Source: Spirochaetales bacterium | GTDB taxonomy: Bacteria; Spirochaetota; Spirochaetia; DAHUYW01 | Length of the DNA: 8,459 nt | Reading direction: 5' to 3' | Assembly: GCA_027306915.1 (NCBI GenBank) | Contig: DAHUYW010000068.1 | Coordinates: 1 to 8,459 of the forward strand | Shown: positions 1 through 5,693 of the stretch, in pieces | Position numbering within the stretch: position 1 is the first letter of the stretch | Layout of the letters: each line of letters starts with the position of its first letter | Translations under genes and position numbers: made by a program | Notes under the pieces: model-generated | Told to the model about the DNA's origin: nothing | Database searches by the model: none | Seen by the model: only the letters and a program-made list of their open reading frames with translations

Positions 1-29
1 GGGTTAGGCGCGATCCGCTCGCCTTTCGT

Positions 30-1433
30 TCATTCCCGCGCGAGAGCTTCGACGCTCTCGGTCCGACCGCGTTCCCTCCGACGGCTGCTGTAGAAGATGA
101 AACCGGCCAGTACGACCAGGAGCCCAAAGAGCGTGAGGAGGTTGCTGTAGGGAAAGACCTTTGCCTGGGCGACGAGCGGATTGTGCCAGAACGAGAGCCC
201 TCCGCTTCCAAGGTAGCGCCCCACCAGCGCGGTCCCGACCGCAGCCGAGACAAAGCTCACCAGATTGAACAGCCCCATCCCGACGCCGGTCTCGCTCGGC
301 TCGAGGATCTGCGAAACGCTGTTGAAGAGGGCCGTCTGCGCAAGGGAGAAGCCGACGTAGGTCAGCAGAAGCGACGCAGCTACGAGCCACGGAGAATAGC
401 CGATCACCACCGAAAGGAGGAGGTAGCTCGCAAGGAGGAGCGAGAGCCCTACCGTGATGACGAAGGTGTTGCCGCGTTTGTCCGCCAGGTTGCCGCCTAC
501 CGCACCGAATACCACCGCGCTCATGGCCCCGGGGAAGAGGACGAGCCCGATCTGGCTCGTGGTGAGGCCGTCGATTGCGCTGAGCATGAGGGGTATGACG
601 AACAGCGCTCCGGTCACGACCGAAAAGAGGATGAAGCCGACTATCGTCCGTTTGCGGAAGATGGAGTTGCGAAACATCCCCGGATCGATGAACGGGCTCC
701 GGTGGGTGAGGATCTCGATCACGAATCCCGCGAGGAGAGCGAGGCTCGCCGCGAGGAAGTACCATCGCAGGAAGGAGAGGTAGAGGATGAGGGAGCCGAT
801 CCCTCCTGCCACCAGACCTGCACCGAGAACGTCTACCGTCCCTTCGCGGCGCGGCTCGTCCGGCAGCACGTTGCGAAAGAAGGGGATAGCGATGAGGGTG
901 AAAAGCGGAACTACAAACAGGAACGACCAGTGAAGGGTTCCCGACACGAAGCCCCCAATGACCGGACCAACCCCGATGGCGAAGGCGACGGTCGAGGTGA
1001 TGAAGCCGAAGATCTTGCCCCGCTCCGACACGGGGAAGTAGCGGGCGACGACCACGGTGATGAGCGCCGGGATCGCCGACGCCCCTGCGCCCTGGATCCC
1101 GCGCGCCGCGATGACCGCCGGATAGTACCCCTGCAGCGCGAAGCCTACCACCGACCCGGCGCTGTAGACGAGAATCCCGATGACGATGAGCCTCCTCAGG
1201 CTGAAGATGTCGGAGAGCCTCCCGTAGATGACCGATCCGACCCCGAAGAACACCACGAAGGCGCTCATGACCCAGCTGACGCCGGACGGGGTGAGGTGGA
1301 ACTGCCGTGCAATTGCCGGGGTGGACACGTTGAAAACCGTCTCGTTGAGGACGGCGAAGAATACAACGAACACGATCCAGGGAACGGTCCGCTTCAAATC
1401 CAGCCCTGCGCCGAGGGATGCGGTCTGGCCCAT
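30..1433 (-). CDS. 14-TM MFS drug-type exporter, TetA(L)/TetA(K)-like
   Basis: This is a 467-residue, very hydrophobic inner-membrane protein that probably exports a small molecule by proton antiport. Family signatures are visible. A helix-1 motif LNETVFNVS lies at residues 29-37. Motif A (G71-R-L-S-D75 with R80-R81) lies between helices 2 and 3. Motif B (R111-GIQGAGAS) is in helix 4, and the antiporter motif C (G154-V-G-P-V-I-G-G161) is in helix 5. Length and hydrophobic segments fit a 14-helix DHA2-type carrier. From memory, the order of segments closely follows TetA(L)/TetA(K), including a late YSNLL segment (429-433). The Glu that those proteins carry at 397 is Ala here (SFVSAAVG, 393-400), so tetracycline is doubtful as substrate. 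The start is the ATG preceded by AAGGAG five bases upstream. The C-terminal tail is Arg-rich, as expected for a cytoplasmic end. It is transcribed alone, divergently from the DUF3224 gene. The family is firm and the substrate is unknown. Confidence 0.93.
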   Translation of the reverse strand: MGQTASLGAGLDLKRTVPWIVFVVFFAVLNETVFNVSTPAIARQFHLTPSGVSWVMSAFVVFFGVGSVIYGRLSDIFSLRRLIVIGILVYSAGSVVGFALQGYYPAVIAARGIQGAGASAIPALITVVVARYFPVSERGKIFGFITSTVAFAIGVGPVIGGFVSGTLHWSFLFVVPLFTLIAIPFFRNVLPDEPRREGTVDVLGAGLVAGGIGSLILYLSFLRWYFLAASLALLAGFVIEILTHRSPFIDPGMFRNSIFRKRTIVGFILFSVVTGALFVIPLMLSAIDGLTTSQIGLVLFPGAMSAVVFGAVGGNLADKRGNTFVITVGLSLLLASYLLLSVVIGYSPWLVAASLLLTYVGFSLAQTALFNSVSQILEPSETGVGMGLFNLVSFVSAAVGTALVGRYLGSGGLSFWHNPLVAQAKVFPYSNLLTLFGLLVVLAGFIFYSSRRRERGRTESVEALARE

Positions 1434-1438
1434 TGAGA

Positions 1439-1444
1439 CTCCTT
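1439..1444 (-). promoter_or_regulatory. Ribosome binding site of the MFS exporter gene
   Basis: The minus strand reads AAGGAG here, five bases before the ATG at 1433. It fixes the MFS start and excludes later in-frame starts. Confidence 0.8.
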
Positions 1445-1496
1445 TATCTAGTTCGAGAGGCTAAATATGATAAAATCCCTAGTCTATCGGCTACCC
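1443..1496. promoter_or_regulatory. AT-rich divergent promoter region (MFS gene / DUF3224 operon)
   Basis: This is an AT-rich island in otherwise GC-rich DNA, between two divergent genes. On the plus strand, TTTATC (1443-1448) and TATGAT (1466-1471), spaced by 17 bp, form a candidate promoter; the -10 matches 5 of 6 consensus bases and the -35 matches 3 of 6. It would leave a leader of about 155 bases before DUF3224. On the minus strand, TATCAT (1473-1468) is a 5-of-6 -10 candidate without a good -35. An alternative pair is TAGACT (1486-1481) and TAGCCT (1463-1458), also spaced by 17 bp. The two -10 candidates overlap, so divergent transcription may compete. TTTATC (1443-1448) and GATAAA (1469-1474) are also a 6-bp inverted repeat. 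The assignments are by eye. Confidence 0.4.
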
Positions 1497-1514
1497 CTTC
1501 CGCAAGAAAATGCA

Positions 1515-1534
1515 TCCAGGTGCCACATCCTGGA
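1515..1534 (+). repeat. Inverted repeat in the DUF3224 leader (6-bp arms)
   Basis: TCCAGG (1515-1520) and CCTGGA (1529-1534) are perfect inverted arms around an 8-base loop. The element lies in the predicted untranslated leader upstream of the DUF3224 gene. No T-tract follows, so it does not look like a simple terminator. Function is unknown and chance is possible. Confidence 0.35.
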
Positions 1535-1540
1535 GCCGGC

Positions 1541-1569
1541 GCGCGGACGGTGAATGGTGCAATCCGCGC
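1541..1569 (+). repeat. Inverted repeat in the DUF3224 leader (7-bp arms)
   Basis: GCGCGGA (1541-1547) and TCCGCGC (1563-1569) form perfect 7-bp arms around a 15-base loop, just downstream of the previous hairpin. GCAATCC also occurs twice (1559-1565 and 1568-1574), overlapping the right arm. There is no T-tract. It could be leader RNA structure or a protein site; chance is possible in GC-rich DNA. Confidence 0.35.
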
Positions 1570-1622
1570 AATCCCAAAGGAAGTCGCTGGTAGAAATGGA
1601 GAAGAATTGCTACAAATCTACC

Positions 1623-1628
1623 TGGAGG
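1623..1628 (+). promoter_or_regulatory. Ribosome binding site of the DUF3224 gene
   Basis: TGGAGG stands seven bases before the ATG at 1636. This strong site decides the start of the DUF3224 reading frame. Confidence 0.75.
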
Positions 1629-1635
1629 AATTGGG

Positions 1636-2043
1636 ATGGCAACGGCAAAAGGTAGATTTGCAGTGAAAGTGGAGCCCTTGTCGCCGAACGACGAATCGGA
1701 GGGGGTGACCTTCGGGCGAATGTCGATCGACAAGACCTGGCAGGGTGACTTCGAGGGAACGAGCACGGGCGAGATGCTGACCGCGGGGACCAACGTCGCC
1801 GGCAAGATGTCCGCCGGCTACGTCGCCATCGAGCGGGTTCGGGGGACCCTTGCGGGGCGCACCGGCAGCTTCGTTTTCCAGCACTCCGCCACGATGGACC
1901 GCGGCTCCCAGGAGCTCATCATTCGGGTGGTTCCGGACACGGGCACCGGGGAGCTGAAAGGAATCGCGGGAACGCTTTCTATCGAGATCGCGGGCGGGGA
2001 GCATTCCTATACCCTCGATTACTCGTTGCAGGACGCAGAATGA
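1636..2043 (+). CDS. DUF3224 domain-containing protein
   Basis: This small soluble protein of 135 residues has no signal peptide or membrane segment. Its pattern matches the DUF3224 family as I know it: a K-T-W segment (33-35), a Gly/Thr-rich stretch with alternating hydrophobic residues, the diagnostic GSFVFQHSATM block (77-87), then a G-T-G-E-L-G-I-G turn-rich segment and a C-terminal strand ending in Y-L-D-Y. Alternating hydrophobic positions suggest an all-beta barrel, and family members are usually about 120-140 residues, so this one is full length. The biochemical role of the family is not established to my knowledge. A strong TGGAGG site precedes the ATG. The stop lies 16 bases before the kinase start, so the two are very probably co-transcribed. 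That placement is the only clue to its job and might mean a binding or auxiliary role in acid-sugar metabolism, but this is speculation. Confidence 0.85.
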   Translation: MATAKGRFAVKVEPLSPNDESEGVTFGRMSIDKTWQGDFEGTSTGEMLTAGTNVAGKMSAGYVAIERVRGTLAGRTGSFVFQHSATMDRGSQELIIRVVPDTGTGELKGIAGTLSIEIAGGEHSYTLDYSLQDAE

Positions 2044-2059
2044 GCGGGAGTCACGCCGC

Positions 2060-3499
2060 ATGACACTCTCCAAACACATCGCCGGGCTTCCGCCGCCCCT
2101 CGCCATTCCTGGCGCGCGCGAGCTGCTTCGTCGCGGGCTCGCGGAAAGCGGGCGCAAGCTCGTGGTGGTGGACGACGATCCAACCGGAACCCAGACCGTG
2201 CACGGGGTGCGGGTCTACATGGACTGGTCGACGAAGACTCTCACCGCCGCCCTCGCGGACTCACGGCCGCTCTTCTATCTCTCCACCAACTCTCGCAGTC
2301 TCTCCCGGGCCGAGGCCGAGGCTCTTGCCGGCGAGCTGGGCCGAAATCTTCGCACCGCCGCGGCGGACGCGGGGGTCGAGCTCGTCGTGGCCTCGCGGAG
2401 CGACAGCACTCTGCGGGGCCACTTTCCGCATGAGGTGACGGCGCTCGCCGGCGGTGTCGGGATACCGATCGACGGGATCCTCATCGTGCCGGCCTTCTTC
2501 GAAGCCGGACGCTATACGATCGACGACATCCACTGGGTTGCAGGCGCGGCTTCGGGCGTCGTGGTCGCGCCCGACGAGCTCGTCCCCGCCGCCGAGACCG
2601 AGTTCGCCCGCGATCCGGACTTCGGTTTCCATCACAGCAATCTCAGGGAGTGGGTCGAGGAGAAGAGCGGCGGCCGCTGGCGGGCGCCGGAGGTGCGCTC
2701 GATCTCGCTTGATGCGCTTCGAACCGGGGGGGTCGATTACGCTGCCGCCGTGCTCGCGGGTGCGAGCAGCGGCACGCCTATAGTCGCAAATGCCGCCTGC
2801 TACGAGGATCTGGAGGTGCTGGCCCTCGCCGTCGCGAAGGCCGAGCGGGACGGGAAGCGCTTCATCTACCGAACCGCCGCCTCCTTCGTCAAGGTGCGAG
2901 GAGGGCTCGAAGACCGGCCCCTCCTTGGCCGGACGGAATTGCCGCGCCGGGAGGGTGCAGGGATCATCGTCGCCGGCTCCTACGTCGCAAAGACGACGCG
3001 GCAGATCGAGCTCGCGCTTCGGTCGGGAAGGGTCGAGGGGCTCGACCTCTCCGTGGAGGCCCTTCTCGACGAGCGGACCCGCGCGGGAGAGACAGCGCGA
3101 GTCGCGCGGGAGGCGACGCAGCTCATTCGGCAAGGGGTCACCCCGCTTGTCTACACCTCTCGGGAGGTCGAGCGGCGCGCCGACTTCCTCGCTGCCGGCA
3201 GGACGATCATGAGCGGGTTGTGCGCGGTCGTCGACCGTATCGACGCGGTGCCGTCCTACCTGGTGGCGAAGGGTGGGATCACCAGTATCGAGCTTGCGCG
3301 CTCGGCTCTCGGTGTGAACGCGGCGGAGGTTCTCGGGCAGGTGGTGAGCGGCGTCCCGGTGTGGCGACTCGGCCGGGAGGCCTTGTGGCCCGATCTTCCC
3401 TACATCGTCTTTCCGGGCAACGTCGGCGGCGACGACGCACTCCTGCAGGTCGTCGAAATCATGGAGGGCGGCGAGGCACCGAGTCCCGCGGCCCGATAG
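2060..3499 (+). CDS. Four-carbon acid sugar kinase family protein (DUF1537; OtnK/DtnK/DenK type)
   Basis: This is a predicted cytosolic ATP-dependent kinase of 479 residues. The family phosphorylates four-carbon acid sugars such as 3-oxo-tetronates, D-threonate or D-erythronate. The N-terminal substrate domain shows DDDPTGTQTV (38-47), STNSRS (75-80) and SRSDSTLRGHFP (112-123). The C-terminal nucleotide-binding domain shows a G-x-I-V-A-G-S-Y strand, KGGITS (404-409), a GVPVWRL segment and FPGNVGG (451-457). All hallmark blocks are present and intact. About 35 residues precede the DDDPTG block, which fits the longer members of the family. The ATG follows CGGGAG by nine bases, a moderate binding site. 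It lies 16 bases after DUF3224 and 47 bases before a dehydrogenase. The dehydrogenase neighbour resembles L-threonate dehydrogenase, which favours an OtnK-like role on 3-oxo-tetronate. The exact substrate cannot be read from sequence, so no symbol is given. Confidence 0.93.
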   Translation: MTLSKHIAGLPPPLAIPGARELLRRGLAESGRKLVVVDDDPTGTQTVHGVRVYMDWSTKTLTAALADSRPLFYLSTNSRSLSRAEAEALAGELGRNLRTAAADAGVELVVASRSDSTLRGHFPHEVTALAGGVGIPIDGILIVPAFFEAGRYTIDDIHWVAGAASGVVVAPDELVPAAETEFARDPDFGFHHSNLREWVEEKSGGRWRAPEVRSISLDALRTGGVDYAAAVLAGASSGTPIVANAACYEDLEVLALAVAKAERDGKRFIYRTAASFVKVRGGLEDRPLLGRTELPRREGAGIIVAGSYVAKTTRQIELALRSGRVEGLDLSVEALLDERTRAGETARVAREATQLIRQGVTPLVYTSREVERRADFLAAGRTIMSGLCAVVDRIDAVPSYLVAKGGITSIELARSALGVNAAEVLGQVVSGVPVWRLGREALWPDLPYIVFPGNVGGDDALLQVVEIMEGGEAPSPAAR

Positions 3500-3546
3500 C
3501 GCACACTCGTAACGGTTGCATGCCGCGACGACGCGGCGGGGGGATC

Positions 3547-4425
3547 ATGGGAACAGTGGTCGGTTTTGCAGGGCTGGGGGTGATGGGACGCCCGATGGCG
3601 CGCCGCGTCGCGGCGCGTTTCGAGACCGTCGTCTACGACGTCGATCCCGCTCGCTTCGAGGGCTTCCCGGAGCGCGCGGCGAGTCTTGCGGAGCTGGGAC
3701 GGCGGTCGAGCATCGTGCTCTTGTCGCTTCCCTCCTCGAGCGTGGTGCGCCGCGCACTGCTCGGGGAGGGCGGCCTCGCGGAAAGCATGGCGAGCGGCGG
3801 CATCGTCGTCGACATGAGCACGACCGAGCCCGCAGTGATCCAGGAGGCGGCCGCCGCCCTCGAGGCGAAGGGGCTCTCTCTCCTTGACGCCCCGGTGAGC
3901 GGCGGCGAGCGGGGGGCGATCGACGGGACGCTCTCGATAATGGCCGGAGGACACCGGGATGTTTTCGATCGGTGTCGCGAAGTCCTCGATGCGATGGGCT
4001 CCTCGGTGGTCCTGGTCGGCGGCTCGGGGATGGGGCAGGTGGCGAAGCTCGTGAACAACCTCATCGTCGGGATAACCTTCGCCGCCGTCGCCGAGGGTTT
4101 TGCGCTCGGGACCAAGAGCGGCCTTTCGGCTGACGTGCTCTACGAGGCTATCCGCGGGGGATGGGCGGGATCACGGGTGCTCGAGGTAAGCGTCCCCGCC
4201 TTCCTCAAGCGGGACTTCACCCCAGGCGGAACGGTCGACATCCACTGGAAGGATCTCGGCTACGCCCTCGCCCAGGCCCGCGAGACCGACGTCCCGGTTC
4301 CCGTCACCGCCCTCGTCCATGAGATATTCAAGGCCGCCCGCGCCTCGGGGCGCGGGAAGCTCTCGCAGCCGGCGATCATTCAGCTGTGGGAAGAGCTCCT
4401 CGGCATCGAGGTGAAGGGCACGTAG
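3547..4425 (+). CDS. NAD-dependent beta-hydroxyacid dehydrogenase (L-threonate dehydrogenase-like)
   Basis: This 292-residue cytosolic oxidoreductase belongs to the 3-hydroxyisobutyrate/6-phosphogluconate dehydrogenase superfamily. The N-terminal Rossmann fold begins FAGLGVMGRPMA (7-18). The second strand ends VVYD (Asp31), and an acidic residue there usually favours NAD over NADP. The substrate loop DAPVSGG is at 114-120. The catalytic Lys167 sits in GQVAKLVNN, with Asn171 four residues on. A KDLG motif follows in the all-helical C-terminal domain. The segment around T-P-x-x-x-V-D-I-x-x-KDLG resembles LtnD-type L-threonate 2-dehydrogenases as I remember them. Other possibilities are tartronate semialdehyde reductase or 3-hydroxyisobutyrate dehydrogenase. 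I chose the ATG at 3547 because it puts the glycine-rich loop at the usual distance from the N-terminus; the preceding G-tract is a weak, close binding site. An in-frame ATG at 3520 would add an unconserved Arg/Gly-rich stretch. It follows the kinase by 47 bases and is probably in its operon. Confidence 0.92.
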   Translation: MGTVVGFAGLGVMGRPMARRVAARFETVVYDVDPARFEGFPERAASLAELGRRSSIVLLSLPSSSVVRRALLGEGGLAESMASGGIVVDMSTTEPAVIQEAAAALEAKGLSLLDAPVSGGERGAIDGTLSIMAGGHRDVFDRCREVLDAMGSSVVLVGGSGMGQVAKLVNNLIVGITFAAVAEGFALGTKSGLSADVLYEAIRGGWAGSRVLEVSVPAFLKRDFTPGGTVDIHWKDLGYALAQARETDVPVPVTALVHEIFKAARASGRGKLSQPAIIQLWEELLGIEVKGT

Positions 4426-4545
4426 AGCGGGCACCGACCGCCTGACGTGGCTTGACGGCCTGTCGTGGCGGACTGTGATCGCTTCGACGCGCTCCGATCC
4501 GTCATGCCGTAGCGGAGTTGCTGCCTCGCCGATCGTCTCGTTGGG
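4426..4545. other. Convergent intergenic region without a clear terminator
   Basis: This 120-base gap separates the ends of the dehydrogenase and nitroreductase genes. Only weak inverted repeats with 5-bp arms are visible (for example CTCCG and CGGAG, around 4494-4517), with no T-tract on either side. Termination here is either Rho-dependent or uses structures I cannot see by eye. Confidence 0.5.
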
Positions 4546-5157
4546 CTAGTTGGCAAGCTCCGGCTCGAGGAGGGCCGACTTCCACTCCCCACGGTGGACA
4601 AATTCGTGGAGGGGTTTGCGCGTGCGCGCTTCGATCTCCCGGTCCCGAAACTCCGGCGGAAGGCCCTCGACGCTTCCGTAATATCCGACGGCCACGACCG
4701 AAACCGGGTCGAAGCCCTCGGGAATCTCAAAAAGCAAGCGGGCCCTCTCCCGGTCGAAGCCTGCCATTTGGTGGACGAACAGGTCGAGAGCGGTTGCCTG
4801 CACCGAGAGGTGGGCGACCGACTGGCCGAGGTCGTAGAGCGCCCACGGGCTCGGCTTTCCCTTCTCGCGCTCCACCTGGGCAACCGTGAGGATCAGGAAG
4901 GGAACGCCGTTCGACCAGAGTCGATTTCGTTCGGTCAGCACCTCCCTCACCTTCGAGTAGGCCTCCTCGTCCTCGTCGCGGGAAGCGATGATGAAGTGCC
5001 AGGGCTGGCTGTTGGCCGCCGAAGGCGACCAGCGGGCCGCTTCGAAGAGGGTGAAGATCTTTTCCCGCTCCACCGGACGGGACGAAAAGGCTCTCGGGCT
5101 CCACCGCTTCCGCAAGAGCTCGTGAATGGGATACATGCTATCTGCAGGCTTATCCAT
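4546..5157 (-). CDS. Nitroreductase family protein (FMN-dependent)
   Basis: This predicted soluble flavoenzyme of 203 residues uses NAD(P)H to reduce nitro-aromatics, quinones or related acceptors; the natural substrate cannot be told. Family hallmarks are the N-terminal RKRWSPRAFSSRPV (16-29), whose Arg/Ser residues normally contact FMN phosphate, and RWSPSAANSQPWHF (42-55). A central helix with LGQSVAHLSVQA and a VAVGYYG strand in the C-terminal half also fit. The length matches short single-domain members. The ATG at 5157 is preceded by AAGGAG seven bases upstream, so this start is preferred over an in-frame Met8. It begins 21 bases after the marR stop and is almost certainly co-transcribed with it. 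That arrangement often marks an enzyme induced by the compound its regulator senses. It ends 120 bases from the convergent dehydrogenase. Confidence 0.92.
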   Translation of the reverse strand: MDKPADSMYPIHELLRKRWSPRAFSSRPVEREKIFTLFEAARWSPSAANSQPWHFIIASRDEDEEAYSKVREVLTERNRLWSNGVPFLILTVAQVEREKGKPSPWALYDLGQSVAHLSVQATALDLFVHQMAGFDRERARLLFEIPEGFDPVSVVAVGYYGSVEGLPPEFRDREIEARTRKPLHEFVHRGEWKSALLEPELAN

Positions 5158-5164
5158 GGTGCAA

Positions 5165-5170
5165 CTCCTT
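5165..5170 (-). promoter_or_regulatory. Ribosome binding site of the nitroreductase gene
   Basis: The minus strand reads AAGGAG, seven bases before the ATG at 5157. It lies in the 21-base gap after marR and shows that the second gene of the pair has its own strong initiation site, unlike marR itself. Confidence 0.75.
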
Positions 5171-5178
5171 GTTGGACA

Positions 5179-5604
5179 CTAGCGCAGCCCTTCGATCAGC
5201 CTCTGGAGAAGATCGGCGAGCCGCTCACGCTCTTCGGGCGTCAAGAGCCGCTCGATCCTTTCGCCGAGCGGACCAATCGCCGCGAGCGCCTCCGCAAGCC
5301 GCTCGTTGCCACGCTCGGTTATCGCGATGTGAGTGCAGCGGCGGTCGTCGCGGTTTGGCAACCGGTGCACGAGGCTCGCCGCCTCCAGGTGATCGATCAA
5401 TTGGGTCACGTTGGACTTGACGAAGGCCATGCAGGCGGCGAGGGCTCCGAGGGTGACCGGCTCCGGGCTAGCCGTCAGGTGACGAAGGGTCAGGAGCTTC
5501 GTCGTGGAAAGCTCCATCGGCGCGACCATCGCATCGAGCCGAGCCTCGGCAACACGCGAGCCTCTCATCAGCGTCGCCATGAGCGCGATCGTCTTTTGGT
5601 CCAT
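5179..5604 (-). CDS. MarR family transcriptional regulator
   Basis: This winged-helix DNA-binding protein of 141 residues has the usual size for the family and probably binds as a dimer. The N-terminal helix (about 2-27) and C-terminal helices (about 100-140, rich in Leu/Glu/Arg) form the dimer region. LSTTKLLTLRHL (32-43) starts the DNA-binding domain, the recognition helix lies around VKSNVTQLIDHLEA (62-75), and the wing carries RLPNRDDRRCTHIAIT (81-96) with the typical Asp-Arg pair. Cys58 and Cys90 are present, but no N-terminal cysteine like that of OhrR is seen, so peroxide sensing of that kind is not supported. No Shine-Dalgarno sequence precedes the ATG; the promoter spacing instead suggests a leaderless mRNA. 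It heads a two-gene operon with the nitroreductase and probably represses its own promoter. The ligand is unknown. Confidence 0.93.
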   Translation of the reverse strand: MDQKTIALMATLMRGSRVAEARLDAMVAPMELSTTKLLTLRHLTASPEPVTLGALAACMAFVKSNVTQLIDHLEAASLVHRLPNRDDRRCTHIAITERGNERLAEALAAIGPLGERIERLLTPEERERLADLLQRLIEGLR

Positions 5605-5605
5605 A

Positions 5606-5628
5606 TCTGAAATGTACAGAAATGAACT
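5606..5628. repeat. Repeats in the marR promoter, candidate MarR operator
   Basis: The plus strand carries GAAATG twice with a 10-bp period (5609-5614 and 5619-5624), so both copies face the same side of the helix. TCTG (5606-5609) and CAGA (5617-5620) form a short inverted repeat around seven bases, and TGTACA (5613-5618) is a 6-bp palindrome. All of these overlap the -10 or spacer, the place where a MarR repressor would block polymerase. The operator role is inferred from position. Confidence 0.4.
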
Positions 5629-5639
5629 AAATAGGTCAA
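5611..5639 (-). promoter_or_regulatory. Promoter of the marR-nitroreductase operon (leaderless start)
   Basis: On the minus strand, TTGACC (5639-5634), a 17-bp spacer and TACATT (5616-5611) form a good sigma70-type promoter with 5 of 6 and 4 of 6 consensus bases. Six bases separate the -10 from the marR ATG, so the expected first transcribed base is at or next to the A of the start codon. With no Shine-Dalgarno sequence present, this implies leaderless translation. The spacer and -10 are AT-rich compared with the surroundings and hold repeats that could be the MarR operator. Confidence 0.65.
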
Positions 5640-5655
5640 GCAGGTGATGACCGGC

Positions 5656-5670
5656 ACACCCATCGGGTGT
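5656..5670. repeat. Short perfect inverted repeat between DUF3592 and marR
   Basis: ACACCC (5656-5661) and GGGTGT (5665-5670) pair perfectly around a three-base loop. On the minus strand it follows the DUF3592 stop by 23 bases and precedes the marR -35 by 16. No U-tract follows on either strand, so it is a weak terminator candidate. It could instead be a hairpin protecting the 3' end or a protein site. Confidence 0.4.
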
Positions 5671-5693
5671 CTGCCCCGAGCCTCACCGGGCTG

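Noticed and set aside
183..1436. Long plus-strand open frame of 417 codons opposite the MFS gene
   Set aside because: Its translation is an Arg/Glu/Asp-rich, low-complexity string, as expected from the antisense of a hydrophobic GC-rich gene. It has no recognisable domain, whereas the opposite strand has full MFS motifs.
1510..1593. Possible 27-residue leader peptide (Trp-, Arg- and Asn-containing)
   Set aside because: The ATG has no Shine-Dalgarno sequence, and the frame lies in the hairpin-bearing leader. There is no run of regulatory codons that would mark an attenuator peptide.
2261..3133. Minus-strand open frame of 290 codons inside the kinase gene
   Set aside because: The kinase frame carries every DUF1537 motif. 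The antisense translation is Arg/Pro/Gly-rich without a recognisable domain.
3220..3546. Upstream extension of the dehydrogenase frame into the kinase gene
   Set aside because: The extra residues are Arg/Gly-rich and overlap the conserved C-terminal part of the kinase. The Rossmann motif begins just after the ATG at 3547.
4426..4545. Bidirectional intrinsic terminator between the convergent genes
   Set aside because: Only 5-bp arms with long loops and no T-tracts were found, which is not above what chance gives in such sequence.
4594..5610. Plus-strand open frame of 338 codons across the nitroreductase and marR genes
   Set aside because: It is antisense to two well-supported genes and runs through their intergenic gap and promoter. 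It shows no domain and owes its length to high GC content.
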